A program made the translations under genes and the position numbers. The notes under the pieces are model-generated. The model saw only the letters and a list, made by a program, of their open reading frames with translations, did not search any database and had not been told where the DNA came from. Shown piece by piece: positions 45,450 to 59,239 of a DNA stretch of 64,000 nucleotides (position 1 is the stretch's first letter; the number at the start of each line of letters is the position of its first letter). This DNA is from Apteryx mantelli. Lineage: Eukaryota > Chordata > Aves > Apterygiformes > Apterygidae. The stretch is from positions 31,454,583 to 31,518,582 of the forward strand of contig NC_089985.1 in NCBI RefSeq assembly GCF_036417845.1. The letters run 5' to 3'.

Positions 45450-45665
45450 AGGAATCAAACTACCTGTGTCTCTCTCCTGTTGGCTTTGCCATAAACTTTT
45501 GGTAAAATGCTAAGCAAGCTCCTTAAGCTCCACTATGCTCTGTTTTTTCACACATAAAATGGATGCTATGCTCACTTACCTCACAGAGATATAAGATTCC
45601 TCTCTTTATTAACCTTTGCAAAGCCTCTGTGATCCTTGCATGAAAAAGGGCTCGTACCTTATCAA
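45450..45665 (+). repeat. MIR-like/CORE-SINE copy
   Basis: It follows the family order: a ctttgccat..acttttgg block, 'aaaatgg' and 'cttacctcacagagat', then 'tttgcaaagcctctgtgatcc', matching the usual 'cctacctcacagg..gaagcactttgagatcc' end. Old and diverged. Confidence 0.65.
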
Positions 45666-46489
45666 CACGTTTGCACACACACACAAGGTAAAACTTTAAC
45701 ACAAGGCCTGAGCTGAAATGCAGTGCTTCTGTTCTTTCTGCAGCTTGCAAAAGGCCTTGAAGCCAAAATCTCATCCTTAATCATACTTTCCAGTCCAATC
45801 TGTTCCTTTAAAGTAGGATTTTTGTTTATGAAACTCAGGGAATGTCTGGATTATAATCTCTCTCCTGTCAAATTAGCTAGGAAATTGTAATTTTCCTCAG
45901 GGGACACTAGTGCCCATGAAGCATGCATTTAAAATGTATCACTTTACTTAATGAAATATCTTTCCAGACAGTTGCTGTAAGCACCTCTGGATGTCAAACT
46001 GCCAGGCTCAGATAAATGTCCCGTTGAATCCTACTAGATTCTAATAAACAGCTTTTAGGTAGGAACTTGTGTCCAATTTATAAATGTTAAAGAACAGCTT
46101 GTGTTTCAATCCCATCCAGGTGCTTTACAATCCTGGCACAACCACTGACCACAAGGCTGTGCATTTCACATTAGCGCTCTCTACTCATCTCACATATGTA
46201 TAGTCATCCACGGATCATTTAGCTGTGGGAAGGGACCTCCTGTCTGGGATTAGAAACAGTGGACCTACAAGCACAAGCACCACCAAAATAAGGCAGATAG
46301 TATCCACTGTTTATGTTCCGCTTTCCTTCCACGTTCCCTCATCCCTCCAGCCCCCTCACATACTTGCTCTCGGGCAGGATTTCAAAGTAACGGCCCAAAT
46401 TCAGCCCTAGTGGAAGTGGGCGCCAAACTCCTCAGTTGCATTACAGACTAGCAGAGGCGCAGATTAAACCCTTCTGCACTTTGGGGCAG

Positions 46490-46840
46490 CACCACGGGAG
46501 AGAGAGAGGAGGAGGAGGCGGCGGCGGCTGGTGAAGCTGCAGGGCTGCGAAGATGCCGCCTGCGTTGCCGCTGCGTTTCGCAGCCTGCCTGCCGCGTTGA
46601 TGAGATGCGTAAGCAGCATCCCGAGCAGCTTCTTCCAGCGCCGGGGACGGCGGCGCGAGACTGCAGGGACTCGGTTTATAACACAGGGAGATCAGCTCAG
46701 TCGTTCTTCCGACTGGGCACAATCTGTGTGGTCCCCGCGCTTCGTCCTGCTGGAAAAGTACAGTGCGTTCGCTCGGCGCGCAGGAACCGATATTACCCGG
46801 CACAAACCCGCGTGCATGTCAATGAGGGGGGAGGGGCTGA
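46490..46840. promoter_or_regulatory. CpG-rich block next to the EIF2B3 poly(A) site
   Basis: CG-dense 300 bp (gaggaggcggcggcggctgg, then cgccggggacggcggcgcg), unlike the AT-rich flanks. It has a donor-like 'gcgtaagc' near 46605 on the plus strand. It may be the promoter of an unknown plus-strand or antisense transcript; no protein is recognised. Confidence 0.35.
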
Positions 46841-46866
46841 CGGACACACCGCTCTGTAAATACTTC

Positions 46867-46872
46867 TTTATT
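46867..46872 (-). terminator. EIF2B3 poly(A) signal AATAAA
   Basis: TTTATT on the plus strand, 144 bases downstream of the EIF2B3 stop. It implies a short 3' UTR of about 165 nt. Confidence 0.8.
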
Positions 46873-47015
46873 AAGACATAAATATAAAGCTGAACAGGAA
46901 AGGAGCAATGACAGGGTAAACTGTGCCAGTACTGATCTGTACGGATGATCTTACGATGCTGAACATCTGGTTCTGCTGCTGGCTTCCATAAAATCGCCTT
47001 TAAAACCTACTCGGG

Positions 47016-47068
47016 TTATATCTCCATCAGCTGTTCAGTGCCCACAATGACTTCATTAACATGTTTGG
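47016..47068 (-). CDS. EIF2B3: EIF2B3 last coding exon with stop
   Basis: Acceptor ctcttttcag, then the split codon completing A, and [16 protein letters not shown] followed by TAA (47018-47016). Confidence 0.95.
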
Positions 47069-50000
47069 CTGAAAAGAGAGAGAGAGGGAGGAAAAGAAGA
47101 GGAATTGAGTTTTGTAGCCGTGTTTCAGACCTTGCATTTTTCAAATCTGCATCTTTAAAACAAATGAGAAAAGCAGATTTTAGGGAACTCAAACACAGAT
47201 TTGCTGCCTTTCTTTGGACTCCAGCGTCTCTCAGACAGGATCCCACACACATGGCCAAAGCCTAAACAACTGACCAAACATCAGAAGGTTTGTCTAATGA
47301 GAGTTTTCACATGTATGTGTCACTACCAAACAACAAAGGCCCCACGGAAGTCACAGCTGCTGCTGACAGGTGTACACCGACGTCCGGGCAAGGGGCCGTC
47401 AACATCCAACACGGCAATCTGACATAAAATTAGTTATCAGCAGTCCAGCCTGGCCCTAAAGACTGCTGTGTGCCCCCAAAGTGCACTGAGCCTTGGGAGG
47501 TGAGGGGCTGCTCAGCATCAGGGACGCAGTCACCGAGACTCTCGGCAACCCCAGCTCAACTCTGGCCAAAAGGGGGTTTCTTTTTTAAACCTGACTTCTC
47601 CTTCCTGGATACAAAAAATCTAGATGAACTCCCTCCAAAATTGGCCACATGAAGCAAGGCCTCTGAGCGCAGTTATCACCTCTGCAGGGCTGAGGGGTGC
47701 AGGGATTCGGAGAACAGCCCACCTCAGACTCCCATGGAGCAGCTCTGTTGGAGCGGCCGTTTTTACAAGGTCACTCCTCTGCCTATTCCCAGGAGCTCTG
47801 CACAGCCTCACTGGACGTATTAATGTGCCAGTCCCTGCCCCAGCACTGTTAATACACTGTACTGAAAGAGCCTTCCATTTAAAATGCACAAGCAGCTTGT
47901 CAGGGAAGGACTGCAAATAAGGGATCTAAGGCCAAAGTAATAAAAACACAAAACTGAAAGACCAGTGCCTAAAAAAGCAAGCATGTGGCCTCAGAATGTG
48001 ACACAATGCCTCTGTGCTCAAAGTGGGTGTCCTCAGGGTACCGTCAGGGTTAGGCAGGGAATCTAAATCACCCTCTGAGACTTGGACACCTATTCAGGTA
48101 GCGTTCAGGTGGTTTGAACCATGCTCCCAGGCTCTCAGTACCTCATTTTTTCCTTCTGTGCATCAGGAATAACAATCAGCTCTCGTATCCAGGGTGTCTG
48201 GGATAATCCATCAAGGCCTGTGAGGTGCTCAGATACATTAATGGAGACTGTGTTGTCTCCAACACCTTACACAGCAGTGGGGGTAGATAGCCAAGGATGA
48301 TGTAAATAACTAGTTGTGTTTTATTTACCCACCTAAAACTCTTCCCCTCAGGGGAGAAGATTTTGCAAGATGGCTGGAAAACAACAAACATGCTACCTTC
48401 AGCTACACGTAAAGAAATTCCTGGCAATCCCCAAACTGGCCGGGCCAACACGATGCTTCTCTTTGTTTAGAATTCAAGACATTATCTTTGCACCAGGCAA
48501 ACCATCACTCCAGAAAAAAGTTTGATTAAAAACAACTCTAGAAACTTCAAGGAGTATTTGCATCGTAGAAAGATAATTTCCAACTACAACCCCAACCCCA
48601 CAATCATATGGATCCTTTTGACTCCTCAGCCTAGGGGACAGGGTTGGGTTAGCCACATCACTGCCTTTCAGAGACCCTTCCTGAGGACAAAGAATAAGGA
48701 GAACAAGGAGTCGCTTCTCACTTTCAGCCTCAGATCGAGTAATTCAATCCTTCACTCAGGGTATTTAGTGACAACTGATAATTAAACCTGGAGCCTCATG
48801 CTGATGTCTCAGAACTTGGATCGTGATGTTGGAGCTTGGAGCCCAATCTCTAGCACTTTGGGCAGGATGAGCAGAGGTGGATGTGGTGCTCAGGAAAATG
48901 AGGGACTGACTGTACGAGTGCCAGGTGCAAGTGTGATGTAGGTAGCACCACACAACCTCTCCAGCACAGCTCTGCCAATAGCCCCAAGTCCAGCCTTCGG
49001 CGTCTTTCTCCTCCCCTCCTGGACCCCACACAGCTTTGCCAAGGTACCTCAAATCCAACCTGCAGCACTTCTTGCTATAACATTCCTCACCCCCAACAAC
49101 ATTCCCAATATATCTCAAACAGGCCCTGTAGCAACTCCTGTGACTCCATTTCTGAACCTCCTCCAAGCAGACTACCTATCATGTTGATTTCTGTGATGTG
49201 ACTAAGACCCTGGCTAGCATCCAGGGAGAGTAATTACGTTATGCCTCTGCAGATTAAACTTGCCTTCATCTACGCTTATAAAGCACCATGTCAATTTATG
49301 GTTCTATATATAGGTTATCTGTAGCAATATTTTTAATATGAAACTTTTTGCTTCGCTTCATACAGCATCCTGCACTGTCCTAAACTTGCAGAGCTGGGAT
49401 GGGTCCTGTCACATACTTTGTTGTAGAGGTGGTACCAACTATTTGTGTTTTGCACTGACATGCTTATTGCACTTCTGATATCTTGTATTTTACATCTGAT
49501 GATCTCAAAATACTTTTCAAGAGTGGGTGAATAAGAGCATTCTCATTTTACAGATAGGGAAACTGAGGCAGCAGCAAGTTCAGAGAGCTAAACAGCCTGC
49601 CAAAGTCGCACAGGAAACCAGAACACTCATTCCCTGATCTCCCTTTCCTCTGCCTGTTTCATCACCTCCTTGGTCCGTGTGGCCCAGATACTCTGAAGTG
49701 GGCACACTCAGCCTGCCCAGCATGTCACTACTACCTCAGAGACTCGCATAAAATCGCCAAACTCATTTCTCCTTGTACAGGCTAAAAGAAAACACATGAA
49801 TGTGCCTGCCTTAAATCTGCGAGAAAGTTTTTAAGCAATAAAGGGAATGGTTTTGCTAGAAACAAAGCCTGATTCCGCATCCCGAAGGGATGTGATAGGC
49901 AGATAAGGATTCACCCTGCTTCGCTCTTTGCTTCCCAAAGCCCTCCTTGCAGCGGGAAGGGAATTCTGACTCCACTGTGTGTGCCAAAGAGAGCTGAGCT

Positions 50001-53000
50001 GTGGACAGCGTTTCATTATCAGCCACGGCTGCCAGTTGCCAGTGGCTCTGGCTGGTACCAGCAAGCTCAGTTCATGCAGAAACTCTGCCTGAAACTCGGG
50101 GGGGGGGGGTTGGGGAGGAGAGAAAAGTACCTCACATGCTTAGCTGTTCAGCTCCCTTCTCCTTCCCCAGCTCCCCATTAGGGATTTCTTACCAGGCTGC
50201 CTTTTATCTGACACTGGCAGGGTTACAGATGCATTCAGCCCACAGAGAGAGAGAGGGATTAGGGAAAGGACTTTCAGAAAGACTTAGAGTTGGACTCTGC
50301 AACCTTAAATCATGTTCAACTAGATCTTCTCAGATTGGGAGCATCTGGTGCTAAGCAAATCCAGAGCTGATCAACACATTCAACCTTCTGATTAGCACTT
50401 TGCTACAACTTGCTGACGCAGCCCAGCCTGAAGTCAGCCTGGGTGCTTGAACCGAATGTCCACAGAGATTTTACTGAGCGTAAATCAAAAACCTGTCACG
50501 CGTTATATATGCGTTCCTGCTTTGGAAGACATTTGTTTACACATACTGTACACTAGCCCCTTAAAAACATACGCACAACACAAGGAGAGCTAGCGAGCTG
50601 GGGAGCAGCACAACTTTTGGTGCTTGGCTAAAAACAAATTGTAATGCAAATAAACAGAGGGGCGGAAATGACTCCACATCCCAGCACAAACCTCACCACC
50701 AGAACGGGGGCCGCAGACCGAGCGCTTCCCTCTGCAGCCCAGCACAGCCTTCCTGGCAGGTTCCTGTGAAACTGCTTACAGAAAGGGGATGCCGGAGCAT
50801 TCCTTTAAAAGCCATGTGAAAGCATCTCCTTGTTGTTTGCTCAATTAGCCCCAGACAGATTGCTGCTGCTGCTGCTGGTGGCAACGCTGGGTTGTAAAGG
50901 AGGAGGGGAAGGAGGGGAAAGGGAAAGAAAAAAAAAAGGTTAGGGCCTAGGCCCAGGACCACCACGAAGTTCCAGCCCTCAGGGGCTCCAGAAAACGTTC
51001 AGTTTACTCACTCAATTACATACACTGTTTTATAAACCCTTTAAAATAAAATAGAAAACAGTCCCTGGCACAGAATTACTGCTCTATTATACTGCAGTGA
51101 TGAAAGCCACTGCTGTGTATTTGCTCTCTTTAAAGCAAGAGATAGTTTAACTTAAAAAACGAGGAAGGGGGGAGGGGTGGCTGCAGAAACGCATGCACGA
51201 AAACACGCTGTGGGTGGTTCCTACCACATTCACCCAGGACAGAAAGGATCAGAGAGTGGGAGAGAAGAGCAACTTGTCTCTGCAGTGATGGTTGGCCCTA
51301 GAAAAGCAGCCAGGTTGTGGGGCGGAAAGGAACTAAAGGGGCTTAAGGGGATGGGAAGCAGCTGAAGCTTGACTTTGGGAGGCTGGAGGGTGTTTTAAAT
51401 TACATGTAGAGATAAAGAAGGGAAGCAGGTGATGGGGCCTGATTTGTTTGTGTTTACAGAGCAGCGGGGCTTTCCAGCCAAAGCCTGCTCTTTCCCTAGC
51501 CACACTTTACTTACGCAATAGCTAGAGATGGAGGGCGACCAAACGTGGCCCCAAAGGCCAAGGAGGGTCTCAGGGATTTCTCCCAAGCGCCTTGTTAACC
51601 CCACTGTGCAACAGTCAGCCACACCTGTAGGTCTCAGGGAGCGACGTTCCCCCGTGGGTCGCGTGTCCCGGCTGCTCCGAGAGGTGGGATGTGCAACTCG
51701 CCTCCAGGAGCACTAGGAATTGGGCTGGCAATGATTTCAGGCAAATCAGCTCTGGCCTGCAGCTGGGGGCCCCAGCCGAGCTTCCAGCCCAAAGAACAAG
51801 CAGTCAATACAGATCCCACTCCTCTGGTACGCTGACTCTGAGCAAACACCAATGCTCAGGGCCAACACCTGGTGCAGCGGAGGCTTTTCTGACAGTTCAA
51901 TCAATATTAACCCCTTCACCCTCAAATCCTTCCAGGGGTATAGACATGTCTTGGGAGTGTAAGGTGAAAGCAACAATGAATTCAGTGCTCAAAGAGAGCT
52001 GATTTCAGTGTGGTTTGGACCAGGTGGATTGGAGGGAGTGAAGGAACTGGAAAGAGAGATGTATGGGAAAGTGATCACTAGGGGTTTTAGGAGAAAGTTT
52101 AGTCAAGGGAAAGTGAGATCAAGAACTAGGAATGTGCATGAGATAGCAAGTTCCTCTGGGAGAGGGAGACACTCAGAGTCCTGGTAACATGGCAGAGACC
52201 TAGCAACCTGTTTAAGAAGGGGACTGGATTATAGCGATCCATGTGCTCCCATGGTGATATCATCACCTCACAGCAAATGCCAGCATGGATCTCAGAAATG
52301 TCAGTCTGAAACACTCTATCCACACACTTCCTGCTAAGATGGCAGAGATGCCGTATTTGCCTGGAGACTGCTGCTTGCTTGGACACAAATGGAGGTCCCT
52401 TTCCTTTCTCAAGCGTCCATCAGGGTATTCTTCCTTGCTCTTTCATGTGGCTGAGCTCTAGCAGAGCACAAGTAGTTATTTTCTCTGCGTGGAGCATGTA
52501 AAAATATTTCCACAAGGTTAAGAACTGCTGTCTTACAGGTAGATTTTTCACAATCAACATGCTGCGAGTGCGGCAGTTCATTTAACCCATTCATTCAGGA
52601 AGCCTGAACTTCCCTGGCCAAGGGACTGATGGTGTGTGCAACTTCCCTGGCAGCAGAGGTGAGGACAAAGTGTTACTGAATGGATATTCTAGGGAAATTT
52701 TATGCCACCACTAAGGCCAGAACTCATAAACCATTTTTTTACAATTTGGAGAACAGGCTTATTAGGATCACTTAGAAACATGTCACTGATGCAAAAAAAA
52801 TGACAACTTTTTAAAAGATGCCTGTTTTAACTGCCAACTAATGTCTTTGTCAGGGACACGCAGCATTTAAACTACTTCAGGGAACAAATCCCATGGACCT
52901 CTCAGTTTCACTATGACTTTACACCATTCCTACATCTTCTCCAGCTCATCTTGCGCTCCAGTGCACAATATACATGTGTGCACTGTTTAGTCTGTGTCTG

Positions 53001-56000
53001 TTCTTTGGGAGCTTTCATAACTCCCATCTGCACTGCAGCATGCTTTCTGATCCCAACTTGTACCATGCTAAGTGCTTTCAGTTCCCGAAGACTTTACCAG
53101 GAACTACTCCGTGTCTTACAACAGCAGATGCTGGGCCCTACTTAAATGCAGAGAGAGCATCAGAAAGTCTGTTAGTTCCTTCCTGTCCCCATCCTGCTAC
53201 ATCTTGGCTAGGGTGAAGCACCCTCACAAGCAGTCAACCACTCACATGTGGAGGTTTCCTAAACTGTACCTGCCTTCAGAGGATGCCATTAGAGAAAAAT
53301 GTGCTGTTTGGCCCTCATTAATATAAAACAATCTTACACTGTTTCATTGAGAAGTCCTAGGACTCCAGGCTTGGAACAGGACTTGGAAAATGATCGGAAA
53401 CAGGAGCTATTCCTTACTGGATATGTGCCTTTTTCTGTTCTTGTGAGAAACCACAGTTTTGGCTACGTGATAAGCCACTGGAAAAAAATCTCAGTTTGCA
53501 CATGCTCTCAGGAGGGCAGCTAAAAGCCCCGGAGACTCTGTTTGCACAGAGCACTCTTGACCATGGAAGTGCAGGAGAAAAACAGGACTCCCCCCACACT
53601 TGTATCCCTGGGCTATGGACCAGTGCAGCACTAGGCACAGAACTGATTCTCTCCTGTGGCCAGAATGATCCTGCCCGGGCACTCAGGCGGTACGGAGAGG
53701 GATGCTGTCTGACTAAGAGCAGTCAGGAGACGAGTGCCAGATGGGAAATGGAGCATGGGACTGCTAGGCAAAGGGACTGGAAATAGCAGCTATGATCAGA
53801 GACCGGACGTGGAGTCAGGTGGGTGTCTGGGAATAACCAAGTAATCTCCATGAGACAAAGACTGGAGGAGAAGCCAAAGAGAAGACTGGGAATGGGATGA
53901 GACTGGTCCTGGAACAAAGAGTCAAAATAGAGAGGTTTCTAGCAGGAGTCAGGATCAGACAGGAAATAGCTGATGTAGTTGGGACTGAAGGGCTCATGCT
54001 GGGTGGCAGAAGCAGTAAAGCCTACGGTTACAAGAGCCTTCTCCCTCCAGCACCAGGAGTGGATCTCTGGGCTCCTGAGGCCCATGGACACCTGTGAAAC
54101 CTGCTGGCAAAGAGCTTCTCTTGTCCTGCTCTAGATCCAGCTCCCCTTAAGGAAGAAAAACCACTACTGTTAGTTCCCATTACCTAGAGCAGCAGAAGCT
54201 GTACAATGGAGTTTAAGTTTCTGACCCTGCTAATGATCCATGCAAGGGCCAATATGACCCAATATAACAAAACTTTTTCAGACTGAGCCCCCTCCTTCTC
54301 TCAAAATTTACAAAGAGAATGTTAAGGCTAAAATATCAAGTCTGTAATAGCTTGGGATTGCCACAGGTCACATGCGCAGCTTTAGCTGAGCTTCCCTGCG
54401 CACACTTGCTAGGTGTATGATCACCTCTGCCACAGTCCTGCCCCACTGCATGCACAGGATAGGCATGTTCTGGAAGAGGCAGATGCAAGAAGGTACCCAC
54501 AGCAGGAGGACAGACTCGTGGTCAAGGATGCTGAATGCTGCCCCGGAGAACCTGGCCCTACCCCTGCTGGTAACGTACACATCTTACTAGCAAGCTATTT
54601 CAGACATGATCACAGCACACTGCAGGCAGAGTGAATTAAGCAGGGCATCCTGGCTTTAAATCCATAAGGTACTATATAATGCTAAGTCCTAGACTTCTTA
54701 AATTGGCCAGTCAAAATGAACGGGCACTTACGATCTGAATCTCCCTGTCTCTCAGGTCTCTTTAAAAAAGGAGGAAAACCCAGCCACATTTACACTGAAG
54801 AGATGAAAATGAGGTTGTTAACTGTCATGAAGCATTAAGATGATGAATGATGCAGAAAGGCCATAAGAAAGGAAAGATCCTGTCTCTTGCATAGTACATA
54901 GTATTTAAGGTTTCAGCCACAAACTGAAAAATGATAGGAAAATGAGGAATATAGAACAACTCTGCATTCAGCAAATGTTACCCATTCTGGGCACTGACTG
55001 TGGCAGGGGCACCAAGGAAAACAAAAATACATGGTTGCACAAAAACTGTACAGAACCAAGCACAGTAAAGTCTTAGCCTACACCTTGGTCATGGAGCTAA
55101 TGCTACTACTAAGTGTGCCAGGATGCCAAGCAAAGATTACACCAGCACCCTGAATGCTGGTAATTTTTCCCTTCCTGCACATACACTTTGCAGCAACAAC
55201 ATTGCTGTAATGCAGTTTTTGGGTGTGCAATGATTCAAGCAGTCCCCAGATTTTATTGGCCCTTTAATATCCAACACATATGACATCCCTGTCCCAAAGA
55301 CAACAAAGATGAAAGTGGGGAATAAGGTGGGAAGTTCTGTGTGGATTTTGCTGGTTCTGTCCTATGTGCCTGTCTTCACAATGTCTCTTTCTCGGTGTTG
55401 CTTTGAGGAAAGGTTATGCCAATTTGTTGCACACGCCTCTTCCTGACTAACCTATACCAGATGTATAACTTACTCCCTGCTGAATCTGGCCTAGAGACTC
55501 CTTTGGGAACTGTACTCACTGACTCTAGGGCTCATCTGACTCCTTGACTGGCCCATCAGCTACACTTCCTTTCTCTAGTCCTGCTTCAATGAGTGCATGC
55601 TGGTTTTGAGCTCCTCTTTAAAAACAGGTTCATCAGAAAGGCTGGAGCATAATCCTAATAACTGTCTTAGAAACAATGACTGAATGCTTTGTGCAATTAA
55701 ATTCTTTCAGAACTGCTGCCTGCCATCTCCTATCCCTTTAACAATTACCTCCTTTTTCTTAGGTACCAACATGTTTTTCAAACTGCTACCTGGGTGAGGT
55801 AGCTTTCAAAATGCCTGTTAATTCTCTACCAGCAAATTCCTTAAATTAAAGTATCAAAGAGGAAGGAAAGTGGATGCTTCCTAAGCACGGTAATAAAAGC
55901 AGGAGGGAGAGAATGGTAGGGCTCTCTGGAGGCATTGCTTGCAAATCCAGAAGTTTAAAAAAACTCCATACCTTGATGGTAAGAGAGGCACTTAAAATGT

Positions 56001-58943
56001 ACCATCTCTGGCCAGCAGTGTGATGGGGCTGAAGTCAACACAGGACTGGGAAGTCACTGCTCACAGTTACCTGGCCTCCCTGTGTCTCTAACTTTCTTTT
56101 CAGTTTGGAAGTAATAGGCTGCATCTGATCTACCCCAAAAGCTAGTGTTGGAGTGTTCCTCTAGTTAGGTGTCCAGAGCTTTGCCAAGCCCATTATTAAG
56201 TGATGAGGTCTCCCACCACGTCCCCAGGGAGATTATCCCACAGCCCACCAGACCACATCGTTAGGAAAATGTTCTAGATATCCAACCTAAATTGTGTTTA
56301 AATCAATCCCATTATTCCCAGCTGTACCATTTGGACCACCCTAACTATGCCCTTGCCTCTTCTGCAGAAGGAAAAGGATGAGAGCAGGTTTGAGTTACAT
56401 TTGCCTATCACTTGTGGTAGCTGCTCTTCTGCCATGCTCCTTGCATGGAAATGGAGCTCTCTTTCTTAAAGGAGGTCAGTGCACCACTGTCTCAAAGAGC
56501 TCTTGTAACTTGAACCGCCTGGGCAGTGTGGCCAGGACTCATAGAGCAGAGCAGGGAGCAAACAGACAGTTCTGCAGTAAAGTCAACTGTGGGATTTGCT
56601 TGGGGCTTTGTAGGATGATGCAGAGATCTCTGTACCTTTGACAAATCCTGGCTGATGCTTTGGAATAAGGGACTGCTGTATTTTTTTAATGTTTCTGGGA
56701 AGGTGTATGCAGCTTTGCTGAGCAGACTTCTAGCATGTAGCTTCCAGACCAGGATCAACAGCCAGCTACTACCGTTTACATCTTCTGAAGTGTGATCAGC
56801 TTGCAACAAAGGGTGGCTCCAACCCAAGAGAACTATTTTTTTCTAACCTGGCTGTGGAGGCTGGAGTTTGAGGAAGGAAAAGTTACCAAACAGAACAACA
56901 CAGCCAAAGTCTTGATGAAAGGGGGAATATGGAAACAGGCTTAAAGGGCCACACCAAAAGCTTGGCACAACATACAGGAAGTCTTGGGCAGGGGAAGGGA
57001 AGTCATGGGCATGTTTTCACAGCGAGAAAGAGAGGGCCCAGTTTACTGTGGGACTAGCCAAGGTCAGAAGAGACATGCTGGCCTGGAAAGACTCCATAGT
57101 TCAGGAAATAAGTCATGAACTGCACAGAGAGATCCCAGACCACCGAGGAGAACCAGACCCCAGCCCAAAAAAATTCCAGAATGGTTAGGAAACTGAGGCA
57201 GGGAAATGAACTGAGTCTTTATTATTTTTTCTCACTCAGAATACTTGCGTATTCATAATCTACCCAAATGTGTCTTTGTTAATGTCAGTCATACTTTCCT
57301 AAAAAGTTCAGCTAGAGAGCCCACACACTCATTGAGCACTGGGTTTAAGCTTTGCAGAGGTGAGCACCAGCCTCTACAAGAACAGGCAAATGAACCATGG
57401 GTTTCAGCTCTGTTTCTCTCCCTCCAAACACATCTAGAGACCCTGAAAAAGGTTCAGACAAGGATGACAAGGATAATCAAGGAAAAAGAATGGCTTCCAT
57501 ACCAAAATCAGCCAGACTAGGATCTGCATCCTGGAAGAGACAACTGAAGTAGATGTGAGTGAGGTCAAAAGGTGGTATTTCTGTTTGATACGATCTACTA
57601 AAGAAATCAAGCATAGTTTTATTTCGTAAAATATTAGCTAAATCTACATCCTGCCTCCTCATAGTTCACACTGCAGATTAACAACCAAATGTGACGCTGA
57701 GGCCGCTGATTCAGACTGATGTGATGGGCAAAGCCATGAGTAAGCAAAAACTGAGATATACATGACCAAGACCACAGTGCAGAGGAGAACACACAAGAGA
57801 TGTTTCCTAGAGTATCTGAGACTCGCAACTGCAGTATCAATACTTTGTTTTCATCAATCTTTTTTGCTTTTAGTTTCAAACTAAAGGAAAACTTGTCATG
57901 CAAATAGCTGACAGTAGGTCATGCTATACTTCGTAAGTGCAAACCTTGCTCTGTGCTAGGACAGTTACAATCAGGAAGCCACCCATATGCTATAAAGACA
58001 AAGCAAGCAAACAAATCCTGGTCTGACCAAATAACTTCACAGGGAGCCTGCAAAGGAACCCACTTTTGTCCTCAGCCCACACCCTAGAGCAGGGATCTGC
58101 CAAACCCCAACCATAAATATTCATCAAAAAGCCCTCTGCTTGGGATGCAGTCATTGAGACAGCCATTTCCTGCCCATTATCTGTTAGGGCAGGAAATCAA
58201 CAGTTCCACTCAGGCGGTTACTGAGCCATTGCTACTCACAGTTTGACTGGATGGCCTGACTTTGCCCAAATGAGGGCCATGCAGTGGTAACCCCTCTGAA
58301 GCCCCCAAATAGCATTTTGTTTAAGTAAAGCAGATCTTAATGTAGCTGCCCTTGCACTTAGTACTGAGCATAGCAGCTCCTAGTATGATATTCCACCTTG
58401 AGCTTCTGCTTGGAGCAAGGTGGATGGGAGCATCCTGGCACCCTTGGCCAGTAGCATCTACAAAGAGAAGGAAGTCTGTGCAACCAATAATTTGAATGCA
58501 TCACCCTGACACTGATAAAGGTTATCAGTTAAAATAATAGCTCCTTCTGCCGAGGACAACTTCAAGGCTGATCTAACTGTAGTCTCTGGGAAAAGACTGT
58601 CTCAGCACCCAGTCTTGCTCTTTATAATAAAACAGTGTTTTTCTGCCATCTTCAGAGGAGGAAGTCCCTGAACTACTCTTATGCCAAGAAGCTGTACTTT
58701 CCATGAAAAAGCAAATCCTAGCATTATTGGACACCATGTTGTAGAATGGCTACTGTTTACTGGCCCTTTATGAAGAAATAGGAGTAAAATCATAAGTAAG
58801 AAATACTAAAAAAAAAATACAAATGCATTGCAAATACAGCTTCTCTGCTTACCTTTGGTTTCCAGCCGCTGATCGCTACCAATCAAACAGTCCTTGATTT
58901 CTGCACCTTTCTCTATCACGGCATTATGACAAATAACACTGCC
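47016..58943 (-). CDS. EIF2B3: EIF2B3, translation initiation factor eIF2B subunit gamma (C-terminal end, partial)
   Basis: Two exons, 58853-58943 and 47016-47068, join in frame to the last 47 residues plus TAA. This is exactly the length of the matching human segment, from [21 protein letters not shown] to VNEVIVG..QLMEI. This is the end of the left-handed beta-helix (hexapeptide-repeat) domain. The protein is the gamma subunit of the eIF2B decamer, which with epsilon forms the catalytic part exchanging GDP for GTP on eIF2 in the cytosol. The nucleotidyltransferase-like domain and all other exons lie beyond position 64000. The intron between the two exons is 11.8 kb. Confidence 0.95.
49480..49660 (-). 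repeat. MIR-like/CORE-SINE copy
   Basis: Reverse orientation: 'atctgatgatctcaaaatacttt', then 'cattttacagatagggaaactgaggca', then 'gcctgccaaagtcgcacagg', the full conserved order of the family. Confidence 0.85.
56155..56345 (+). repeat. CR1 LINE 3' fragment
   Basis: 'gatgaggtctcccacca', 'cccagggagattatcccacag', 'gttaggaaaatgttc' and 'atatccaacctaaat' occur in the order typical of CR1 3' ends in sauropsids. Confidence 0.8.
57425..57510 (+). repeat. CR1 LINE ORF2-end fragment
   Basis: 'ctgaaaaaggttcagacaagg..gacaaggataatcaagg' resembles the CR1 segment 'aaggtccagaggagggccac..agatgatcaaggg'. It is a decayed copy with no intact frame. Confidence 0.6.
58853..58943 (-). CDS. EIF2B3: EIF2B3 penultimate coding exon
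   Basis: Acceptor ctgtcttcag and donor gtaagc. It encodes 30 residues, [20 protein letters not shown] then [10 protein letters not shown], plus one base. These are hexapeptide-repeat turns of the beta-helix. Confidence 0.96.
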
Positions 58944-59239
58944 CTGAAGACAGCACCTACAACACAAAAACAAAGTGAAGCAAGAAAATGATTTAAAATG
59001 ACGGGCAAAAAACAAAGGTATCTGCCAGAGTATCTAATAAGCCTATGACATGATCCTGAAAGTAGATTCAGGTATGCTCTTTTCTCAAAATCTCCACTTT
59101 TCTTGTCCTGATCCTCACATCCTGTTCCTGGAAAAACTTAAATGTCATTTGTCAGAACAGGTTTGCAAAAAAAGTTTCTAGCTTTACCTCCTGTTAGAAT
59201 TGCTTTTCTGTATACTTCTTTAACAGAATAAACATTGCC

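Larger units (their letters stand above)
47069..58852 (-). other. EIF2B3: EIF2B3 last intron
   Basis: 11.8 kb, AT-richer than the PTCH2 side. It holds an antisense MIR-like SINE (49480-49660), two CR1 LINE pieces (56155-56345, 57425-57510), a (CTG)5-like run near 50863, a G10 run near 50099 and a loosely repeated block at 48950-49170. No further gene is recognised. Confidence 0.75.

Noticed and set aside
46441-46881. Overlapping 116-codon (+) and 120-codon (-) frames in the CpG block by EIF2B3
   Set aside because: No recognisable domain, and a proline run arises from a ggcggcggc repeat. Kept only as a possible noncoding promoter.
56331-56343. GLI-like 'gaccaccct' and 'aggGTGGTC' (63085) near matches
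   Set aside because: One mismatch to the consensus, and the first lies in a CR1 repeat; such near matches are expected often by chance.
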